Source: Cognatazoarcus sp050303815
Lineage (GTDB): Bacteria; Pseudomonadota; Gammaproteobacteria; Burkholderiales; Rhodocyclaceae
Direction: 5' to 3'
NCBI GenBank assembly: GCA_050303815.1
Contig: JBNLCM010000185.1
Span: 1 to 21,538, forward strand
DNA: 21,538 nucleotides
Shown here: positions 13,646 to 21,000 of the stretch, in pieces
Layout: every line of letters begins with the position of its first letter
Position numbering within the stretch: the first letter of the stretch is position 1
The notes under the pieces: model-generated
The model's input: the letters and a program-made list of their open reading frames with translations, nothing else
The model's database searches: none
What the model was told of the DNA's origin: nothing
Translations under genes and position numbers: made by a program

Positions 13646-16147
13646 CTACCCGAAGGTCGGCGACTGGTTGAAGAACTCGAAGCAGCGCTTCAGCCCCTGG
13701 CGTCGGCGCTCGTCGAGGTCGACGAACTCGATGCCGTAGAAGACCCCGTCCTTGTCGCCTTCCCGCTGCCACAGCAGGCGGGCCGTCAGGCGGGCCGGCT
13801 GCTGGTTGCCGTAGTCGCTGAGGCTCGCCTCCGGAATCATCAGCTGAAGCTCGATGGTTTCCCGAACGGCAGTCTGCAGCGGCGCGGGCACGCGGATGCG
13901 GGCGCCCGTGAGGCTGATATCGACCGTCAGGGCCTCTCGCTCGTGGCCCCGGTCGCTCAACACGAGCAGCAGCTTGTTCTCGTAGCGCGGGACCTGCCGG
14001 TTCTCGTTGACGATGGGCGTCACGACCTGTGCCTGGTCGAAGCGGAAGTGTTCGACCAGGCCGCGCAGGCGCTCCGTGACCCGGAACAGGTCCTGGCTGA
14101 TGGCCCCGGTCGTGTGCACCTTGCGCGCGTTCTGACCGAGGGTCTCATTGAGGGCGTCGAGTCGCTGCTGCAGGGCCTGGACCTTCTCCTGCTGTTCGAC
14201 CGTCACCTGGGAGATCTGGTTGGCGGCGTCGGCATTGGTGTCGATCGCTCCGGCAATCCGTTCGATCGCGACATTGCTTTCCTTGGCCCGTTCCATGCTG
14301 CTCCGGGTTCGGGTCGACACCCGCTGCATCGCGTCGGCGCTCTCCTCGACCAGCTGGTTGAGGTGCTCGATGATGCGGGAGATTTCGTCGGTGGCGTTGC
14401 CCGCGTTCTGGGCCAGCTTGCGGACTTCGTCCGCGACCACTGCGAAGCCGCGGCCGTGCTCGCCAGCGCGCGCCGCCTCGATGGCTGCGTTGAGGGCCAG
14501 CAAATTGGTCTGGTCGGTGATCCCGGCAATGGTCCGGACGATGACCTGGATCTGCTGGTTGGCTTCGCTCAGCTGGCCGATCTTGGACTCTGACGCGCCG
14601 ACCTCCGCCAGCACATGCTCCATCTCGTTGATGTTGTTGTGGACAGCCGCCATGCCCTCGCGTGCGCTGCCGCGGGCCGCGTCGGCCCGGTCGCGGACGT
14701 CGCCCGACAGCCCGTGCACGGTCGAGGCGGTCTCGGACAGGTCGCCCATCGCCGCCCGCACCTCGCCGCTGCGTTCCTGCTCCTGGGAGGCGGCCTCGAC
14801 AATGCGCTCCGAGATCTGGGAGATCTGATAGGACGACTGGGCCACCTGCTTGCTCTCGAGATCGATCGCCCGCATGTGGGTCGACAGGCCCTCGACCATC
14901 GAGCCGACGCTGTCGAGCACGCACCCGTCGCAGACGCCATCCGCAATACGGACATTGAGGTCGCCGTCGCTGACCGCCCGCACGATCTGGGCGACCTCGT
15001 CCGGGCGGCCGCCCAGCTGCTGGCGGATCCGGCTCAGCAGCACGGAGGCGCCGCCGGCCGCGACGAAGGCGCCGAGGACGACGGCCAGCAGGATCAGGAA
15101 GGCGCGATCATGCTGGACGAGGGCCTCTTCGATCATCGGCTCGGGGAGAAAGTAGGCCAGCTCCCAGGGCGAGTCGCTGGGGATATCGACGGCCAGCCGG
15201 AAGACGTTGCGCCCTTCGATACCATTGGCGATGCTCGTGTCCAGCAGGGTGTGGCGCCGGTCGGCGACGCGGATGTCGTAGCGGGCATTGGAGAGGACAT
15301 AGCGGGCCGGCTCGGGCAGCGCCCAGCCCTCGCGGGCCTGGGTCGTCTTGTCCTGGTCCGTGACCGGCACGAAGGGCACGTCCATCAGCAGCGCCTCCAG
15401 GACGTTGGCTCGGAGGATGGCGGAAATGACACCCCGCAGCTCGCCGGCCTCGCTGTAGAAGGGCACCGAGTAGAGCATGCCGAAGGTGTCGTTCACATCG
15501 TCATGGGCCAGCGACTGGTACTGGGTGTTGTCGCAGGTCCGCATCATCGGCGAGACATAGGCCGGGATCTCGTCGATCGTGGTGAAGCGGAAGCGGGGGT
15601 GGGCGGCGCGGATCTGCGCCATCTGCTCCGGGAAGTAGGCGTATTCGGCGTCCTCCGCCTCCTCCGGAAAATCGGCCGGCGGCGCATCGCCCGCGTCTTC
15701 GGCCTCGTCGCCGAAGACGAGCGTGTCGAACATGAAGAAGGGGATTTCGCCGCGGCTGGCGTCGAGCCCCTCGACCACGGCATAGACCTCCGACACGCTG
15801 ATGCGCGAGGCGAGGTTGTTGTAGATCTGCTGGACCGTCGTCCGGCCTTCTTCGCTGAAGCGCCCGCTCTGGACGATATCCTCGTCCTCGTCGCTGCGGT
15901 TGCCGCCCGAGATGGCCCGCACGCTCGGCAGCAGCGTGAGGGTACGGATGTTCTGGTAGACCTCGGTCAGGGTCGAGACGACCTGATCGCGCTTGCCCTC
16001 GGCGAGGCTCAGCTGGTCATGGATGAACCGGGCCTCGAGCGATTCCCGTTCGGCGACATGCCAGCGAATCAGCACGGCCAGCGCGACGGCGAACGCCACG
16101 ATGAGCACGATCATTTCCTTGCCGAGGTACCGGGTGATGGAAGCCAT
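13646..16147 (-). CDS. Methyl-accepting chemotaxis protein with C-terminal PilZ domain
   Basis: 833 residues from the ATG at 16147. TM1 is at about 11-28 and TM2 at about 347-370, flanking a large periplasmic sensor of dCache-like size with a strongly acidic insert near 145-172. A HAMP-like stretch after TM2 contains C406-x2-C409. The cytoplasmic signalling hairpin has the conserved tip ITDQTNLLALNAAIEAARAGEHGRGFAVVADEVRKLA near 540-580, which contacts CheA/CheW. The C-terminal PilZ domain (about 715-830) has both c-di-GMP contact motifs: R717-x3-R721 and D743-x-S745-x2-G748. Azospirillum Tlp1 is a described chemoreceptor with this layout, where c-di-GMP alters chemotaxis. No C-terminal CheR/CheB tether pentapeptide is seen. 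A FliA-type promoter candidate lies just upstream. Confidence 0.95.
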   Translation of the reverse strand: MASITRYLGKEMIVLIVAFAVALAVLIRWHVAERESLEARFIHDQLSLAEGKRDQVVSTLTEVYQNIRTLTLLPSVRAISGGNRSDEDEDIVQSGRFSEEGRTTVQQIYNNLASRISVSEVYAVVEGLDASRGEIPFFMFDTLVFGDEAEDAGDAPPADFPEEAEDAEYAYFPEQMAQIRAAHPRFRFTTIDEIPAYVSPMMRTCDNTQYQSLAHDDVNDTFGMLYSVPFYSEAGELRGVISAILRANVLEALLMDVPFVPVTDQDKTTQAREGWALPEPARYVLSNARYDIRVADRRHTLLDTSIANGIEGRNVFRLAVDIPSDSPWELAYFLPEPMIEEALVQHDRAFLILLAVVLGAFVAAGGASVLLSRIRQQLGGRPDEVAQIVRAVSDGDLNVRIADGVCDGCVLDSVGSMVEGLSTHMRAIDLESKQVAQSSYQISQISERIVEAASQEQERSGEVRAAMGDLSETASTVHGLSGDVRDRADAARGSAREGMAAVHNNINEMEHVLAEVGASESKIGQLSEANQQIQVIVRTIAGITDQTNLLALNAAIEAARAGEHGRGFAVVADEVRKLAQNAGNATDEISRIIEHLNQLVEESADAMQRVSTRTRSSMERAKESNVAIERIAGAIDTNADAANQISQVTVEQQEKVQALQQRLDALNETLGQNARKVHTTGAISQDLFRVTERLRGLVEHFRFDQAQVVTPIVNENRQVPRYENKLLLVLSDRGHEREALTVDISLTGARIRVPAPLQTAVRETIELQLMIPEASLSDYGNQQPARLTARLLWQREGDKDGVFYGIEFVDLDERRRQGLKRCFEFFNQSPTFG

Positions 16148-16178
16148 GGGTCGTCCACTGTCTGCAGATCACCCCGTG

Positions 16179-16206
16179 TTATCGGCGACAGGCGGCCAGA
16201 TGTTTA
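16179..16206 (-). promoter_or_regulatory. FliA (sigma-28) promoter candidate for the chemoreceptor gene
   Basis: On the minus strand TAAA (16206-16203) and GCCGATAA (16186-16179) are separated by 16 nt. The -10 matches the flagellar sigma-28 consensus at all eight bases; the gap is one longer than the E. coli optimum of 15. Transcription would start near 16172, about 25 nt before the ATG. This fits the rule that chemoreceptors are late flagellar-class genes. Confidence 0.6.
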
Positions 16207-16217
16207 GCGAGCGCATG

Positions 16218-16230
16218 TTGTGGGACACAA
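16218..16230. promoter_or_regulatory. Small dyad upstream of the FliA-type promoter
   Basis: TTGTG-GGA-CACAA is a perfect 5+3+5 inverted repeat, 12 nt upstream of the chemoreceptor -35 box. It could be an operator for either divergent gene. It is short enough to occur by chance. Confidence 0.25.
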
Positions 16231-16231
16231 A

Positions 16232-16244
16232 CCGACCCGGTCGG
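16232..16244. promoter_or_regulatory. Dyad CCGACC-C-GGTCGG in the divergent spacer
   Basis: A perfect 6+1+6 inverted repeat in the 202-nt spacer between the chemoreceptor and DUF4405 genes, directly next to the TTGTG dyad. No clear sigma-70 boxes for the rightward gene were found in the rest of the spacer. Operator role is a guess. Confidence 0.3.
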
Positions 16245-16349
16245 GGAGCCGCGTGACCTTCGGAAAAACTGCGTTAGTTCGGGTAAAGACGCGGGATGCC
16301 GGGGAACGTGCGCGCTACGCTGCGCAGCAGCAACCCGAGGAGAACCATC

Positions 16350-16850
16350 ATGAAGACAACCCGCCTCTGGGCCACACCGATCACGGCTGGCGCCGCCCTC
16401 CTCCTGACCGTCACCGGCGTGCTGATGTTCTTTCACGCTGACACCGGCCTCAACAAGGTGGCCCACGAGTGGCTGAGCTGGCTGTTCCTTGCCGGCCTGG
16501 CCCTGCACGTCTTCGCGAACCTCCGCGGCCTGAAGCGGCACTTGATGCAACGCCGGGGGCAGCTGCTGCTGGGCGGATCTGCACTGGTCACGGCCTTGAG
16601 TTTCCTGCCCCTCGGATCGGCCAGCGACGGCCCCCCGTTCCGAGCGCCGATTGCAGCGCTCGCCAGGGTCCCGGTCACGACGCTGGCGGCGGTGGCAGGG
16701 ATCGCGCCCGAGGAGATGCTCGCCCGGCTGCAGGTGGCCGGCGCGGCCTTCATCTCGGCCGACCAGAGCCTCCTCGATGTCGTCGGGACCGACACCCATG
16801 CGCAGCTCGAGGTGCTCGGGCGGGCGTTCTCGCGGCCCGCAGCGCGCTAG
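16350..16850 (+). CDS. DUF4405-type small membrane protein
   Basis: 166 residues from the ATG at 16350, chosen for GAGGAG at 16337-16342 and the MKTTRLWATPITAG start; the frame extends 18 codons upstream without a ribosome site. Three membrane helices are visible at about 9-28, 40-59 and 71-88. Histidines H29, H39, H53 and H64 lie at helix ends or within helix 2 (AHEWLSWLFLAGLALHVFANLRGLKRHL), the pattern of DUF4405 and related cytochrome b561-like helical bundles, so haem binding is possible but unproven. After residue 90 a soluble tail (about 75 residues) carries an APEEMLARLQVAG helix and could be an SLBB- or helix-hairpin-like module, but I cannot name it. Function unknown. It lies 89 nt upstream of the radical-SAM gene. 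Confidence 0.75.
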   Translation: MKTTRLWATPITAGAALLLTVTGVLMFFHADTGLNKVAHEWLSWLFLAGLALHVFANLRGLKRHLMQRRGQLLLGGSALVTALSFLPLGSASDGPPFRAPIAALARVPVTTLAAVAGIAPEEMLARLQVAGAAFISADQSLLDVVGTDTHAQLEVLGRAFSRPAAR

Positions 16851-16911
16851 GGTCTGCAGACACCCCCCCCACCGGGGCCGCCGCCCGACCGTCAGCCGCT
16901 CACGCGAAGCG

Positions 16912-16939
16912 GGCTGGCGGGTGCTAGCATCCGCCAGCC
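16912..16939 (+). promoter_or_regulatory. 28-nt palindrome abutting the start codon of the RlmN-like gene
   Basis: GGCTGGCGG (16912-16920) is the exact reverse complement of CCGCCAGCC (16931-16939), and the ten bases between them contain the palindrome TGCTAGCA. Only one pair (G16921 with T16930) is not Watson-Crick. The next base is the A of the ATG. TAGCAT (16925-16930) in the centre could be a -10 box, which would make this an operator over a promoter with an almost leaderless transcript. If transcribed, it is a hairpin blocking the start. No Shine-Dalgarno sequence is seen. Confidence 0.5.
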
Positions 16940-18019
16940 ATGAAGATCCAGGAATTCGTCTCCCGATTGCGCGCCGCTGGCGCCAAACCAATCCATGAAG
17001 CGGTACTGCTGAGGATGTGGGCGCGGGCCCTCGGGCCCGATAGTGGCCATGGCCGACCCGATGACTTCTTCCCGGCCTCCTTGCGCGCCGTGTTGCCCGC
17101 CCTGCGGGACGAGCTGGCCGGGCTCGCCCGGCTCGCCTCGCGTCACCCCGCCGATGATGGCTCCGAACGCCTGCTGGTCCGGCTCGCCGACGGACAGATG
17201 GTCGAGTCCGTCCTGCTGCCCCGGGGTGGCCTGTGTGTGTCCACCCAGGTGGGCTGTGCGGTGGGCTGCCGCTTTTGCATGACGGGGCAGGGTGGCCTGC
17301 AGCGCCAGCTTGGCAGCGCCGAGATCGTTGCCCAGGTGGCACTCGCCCGGACGCTCCGACCCGTGCGCAAGGTGGTCTTCATGGGCATGGGCGAGCCCTC
17401 CCACAACCTCGACAACGTGATGGAGGCGATCACGCTGCTCGGCACCCAGGGGGCGATCGGGCACAAGGAACTGGTGTTTTCGACGGTCGGTGACCGGCGC
17501 GTCTTCGCGCGCCTGCGGGAGGGGCCGGTGCGGCCGGCGCTGGCGCTGTCCCTGCACACTACCCGCCAGGCGCTGCGCCGCGCGCTGCTGCCGAACGCTG
17601 CCGACATCGCACCCGCCGAACTGCTCGATCTGGCCGAGGCGTACGCCCGAGACACAGGCTACCCCATCCAGTTGCAATGGACGCTGCTGGCGGGCGTCAA
17701 CGACGACGCCGCGGAGATCGAGGCGCTGGCGCACTTGCTCGCGGGCAAGTACGCGGTGCTCAACCTGATTCCGTTCAACCGGGTCGATGGCCTCGACTAC
17801 CGGCGGCCGGACGGGGACGCCACGGCGGCGATGTCGCTGGCACTGTACCGTCGGGGCATCCTGACCAAGCTGCGTGATTCCGCCGGCCAGGACGTGGACG
17901 GCGGCTGCGGCCAGTTGCGGGCGCGGGCCGAGGCGATACGGCGGCCCGACGCGCGGGGGCGTCCGGTTCGCGTGGTGGCCCGCGCTCAGGCCGCGGAATC
18001 GGCCGGCAGCGACAGGTAG
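16940..18019 (+). CDS. RlmN/Cfr-family radical-SAM RNA methyltransferase (divergent member)
   Basis: 359 residues. The radical-SAM cluster motif is C106-x3-C110-x2-C113 (VGCAVGCRFCMTGQGG). C99, seven residues before it, and C323 (GGCGQL) correspond to the two further conserved cysteines of E. coli RlmN (C118 and C355); C355 carries the methyl group on its way to the RNA. GMGEPSHN (149-156) binds SAM. RlmN methylates C2 of A2503 in 23S rRNA and A37 of some tRNAs; Cfr methylates C8. The complete cysteine set says active enzyme, but many positions differ from canonical RlmN (MTGQGGLQRQL rather than the usual STAQQGF type), so it may be a paralogue with another RNA target. The 3' end overlaps the convergent hybrid-kinase gene by 34 bp. 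Confidence 0.88.
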   Translation: MKIQEFVSRLRAAGAKPIHEAVLLRMWARALGPDSGHGRPDDFFPASLRAVLPALRDELAGLARLASRHPADDGSERLLVRLADGQMVESVLLPRGGLCVSTQVGCAVGCRFCMTGQGGLQRQLGSAEIVAQVALARTLRPVRKVVFMGMGEPSHNLDNVMEAITLLGTQGAIGHKELVFSTVGDRRVFARLREGPVRPALALSLHTTRQALRRALLPNAADIAPAELLDLAEAYARDTGYPIQLQWTLLAGVNDDAAEIEALAHLLAGKYAVLNLIPFNRVDGLDYRRPDGDATAAMSLALYRRGILTKLRDSAGQDVDGGCGQLRARAEAIRRPDARGRPVRVVARAQAAESAGSDR

Positions 18020-21000
18020 TCGCCGTCGAAAGTCTCCGCGTCGCGCGGACGGCCGAGCAGAAAACCCTGCAGCAGATCACAGCCCATGCGGCTCAGGGCC
18101 GTGCGCTGGGCGTCCGTCTCGACTCCCTCGGCGACCACCGAAAGGCCCAGGTTGTGACCCAGCGCGATGATGCCGCGCACGATCGAGGCGTCGGTCTCGT
18201 CATAGCCTTCGTCAAGGTCGGTGACGAAGCTGCGGTCGATCTTGAGAATGTCGACTGGCATGCGCTTGAGGTAGCTGAGCGAGGAGTAGCCGGTGCCGAA
18301 ATCGTCGATGGCGAGCAACACCCCCATCTCCTTGATGCGGCGGAGATGGTCCATCGCGCCGCCGGCCCGCTCCATCCAGACGCTCTCGGTGATCTCGACG
18401 ATCAGGTCGTCGGCGGCCAGGCCGAACTCGGCCAGGACCCGCTCGATGGTGCCGGCGATCCGGTCGTCCTGCAACTGGCTGCCGGAGACATTGACGGCGA
18501 TCCGCAGGGGGTGGCCGCGCTGTCGCCAGGCACGGAGCTGAGCGCAGGCGGCGCGCAGCACCCAGTGGCCGATGTGCTGGATCAGGCCCGTCTCCTCGGC
18601 GATAGGGATGAACTCGTTGGGGCCGAGCAGGCCGCGCGTGGGGTGCTGCCAGCGCACCAGGGCTTCGGCCGCGACGGGGTCGTCCCGGCCTGGCGTGTAC
18701 TCCGGCTGAAAGTGCAGGACGAACTCGCCCCGCTCGACCGCGCGGCGGAGGTCGCTCTCGAGCCGAAGGTCGTCGCCCGACCGGGTCTCCATCGCGCGCT
18801 CGTAGTAGGTGAAGCTCTGGTTGGAGTGCTTGGCCCGGTACATCGCGGTATCGGCATGACGGAGCAGCGTGCTCAGGTCCTGGCCATCGCGCGGGTAGAG
18901 GGCGATGCCGATGCTCGGCGTGACGAAGATGTCGTGCCCCTCGATGACATAGGGGCGGGACAGGTCGGCCGCCACCTTCTGGGCGACCGAGCCTGCCACC
19001 GTGGTGGCGCTGAGGTTCTCGAGCACCACGGTGAACTCGTCGCCACCCAGCCGCGCCACGCAGTCGCCGCTGCGCACGCTGTGGACCAGACGCCGTCCGA
19101 CGGCCTTGAGCAGCTGGTCGCCGATCTCGTGCCCGAGCGTGTCATTCACATACTTGAAGCGGTTGAGGTCGAGGAACATCACCGCCATCAGCTGCTGCTC
19201 GGCGTCGGCCAGGGCGAGCTGGCGCTGCAGCTGCTCCTGGAAGCGGGTGCGGTTGGGCAGCCCCGTGAGCGTGTCGGTATAGGCGAGGTGGCGCACATGC
19301 TGCTCGGCGCGGCTCGCCTCGATGGTCCGGCGAATCCGCTGGACGACCACGTTCAGGTGCAGCGGCTTGGTGATGTAGTCCGTTGCGCCGGCGGCGAAGG
19401 CCCGCTCGATGGACTCCCGGTCGTCGAGCGAGGTGATCATCAGGACCGGCGTCTCACGGGTGTCGTCCATGTCCTTGATGCGGGTGCAGGTGCTGAATCC
19501 ATCGGTGCCTGGCATGACGGCATCGAGCACGACCAGGTCGGTCTGCTCCGACTGCAGCCGCTCGATCGCCTCGTCACCGCTGGTCGACTCGTCCACACCA
19601 AAGCCATTGAGTTCGAGAGCGTAGCGCAGGGCCGACCGCGTGCTGCGGTCGTCATCGACGACGAGCACCCGGGCGCTGCCGTCGCCGCGCGGCCGGGTCG
19701 CGGCCCGCGTGCCTTCGAGGATGGCCGAGAGCGTCGTGGCGACCCGTTCGAACTCGAGCGACAGGAGGTCGAGTGGGACATCGCAGGGTTCGCCCGCAGT
19801 GGCGCAGCGCTCGAGCTCTTCCGCCTGCTGGGCCATCAGGTAGGCGCCGAGGTTGCCGGCGGCGCCCCGGATCTGGTGGGCGTTCGCCTGGATGGTCGTG
19901 ACGGCGTTTGCCTCGACCGCACGAGCGAGGGTCCGGATCAACTCGGGCATGTCCTCGAGGAACGGCTCGATGGCCATCCCGACGGCTCCGCCGAGGGCCT
20001 CGGAGAGGCGCTCGAGGACGACCCGGTCCACGCCATCGTCTGCCGGGTCGCCCGCCAGGTCGGGCAGGCCGTCCGGGCGGCCCGGCAGCGAGCCGCGGAT
20101 ATCGACCCAGTCGCGCAGGGTCTGGACCAGCGCTTCGATCGTGAATGGCTTGGTCAGGCGGGCGTTCATGCCAACCTGGCGGCAATGCTCCAGCTCCTGC
20201 TGGGTCACGTCGGCGGTCATGGCGATGATCGGGGTGTTGCCACCAATGATCTTCTCGCGCTCGCGGATCGCCCGCGTGGTGGCAAAGCCATCCATGGCCG
20301 GCATGTGGCAATCCATCAGGATCACGTCCCAGCGGCTGTCGCCATGGGCCGCCAGCGCGGCGACGCCGCCGTCGGCGAGTTCGACCTCCGCACCCAGCAT
20401 CTCGAGCATGCCGCGCACGATGATCTGGTTGGTCCGGTTGTCGTCGACGACCAGGATGCGGGCGTCGACGCGGGGCACGCCGGGTCGCTGGTCGGGCGTG
20501 ATGTCTCGTGCGGCGAGGTCGTTGATCATCCGCAGCAGGCTCTGCAGGCGGGACCGCCGCAGCGGCTTGGCGCAGGTGCCTCGCCACACGCTCTCGTCGT
20601 ACTCGGAGAAGCGCGCCAGGGGCGACATCAGGACCCAGTCGGTGACCAGCTCCGCGCCCTGCTTACGCAGGCGCGCCAGGTCGCCCGGCGCCACGCCGTC
20701 GTCCACCAGCGCGAGGTCGAACCGGATGCCCCCCTGCGCCGCCCGCGCGAAGGCGCTCAATGCCTCGGCGGCGGTCGCGCACAGCGCCACCCGGGCCCCC
20801 TCGGCTGACAGTTCCTGGGCCAGCTGGCGCCGGCCGATATCGCTGTCGTCGACAACCAGGACCGTCATCGCCGGGGCAATCGGCGGGGCCACCTGGACAG
20901 TGGCGTCGCTGTCGGCTGACAGCGGCAGGGCGACTCGGAAAACGCTGCCGCGACCCACTTCGCTCTTCACCGTCAGTTCGCCCCCCATCAGCTGGGTCAG

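Noticed and set aside
16160..16868. TCTGCAGA followed by CACCCC occurring in both spacers flanking the DUF4405 gene (16161 and 16853)
   Set aside because: The shared stretch is short and contains a common restriction-site palindrome; no further similarity extends from it.
18154..20808. Open frame of 884 codons on the plus strand opposite the hybrid kinase
   Set aside because: It is the antisense shadow of recognisable REC, GGDEF and EAL domains, with no motif of its own.
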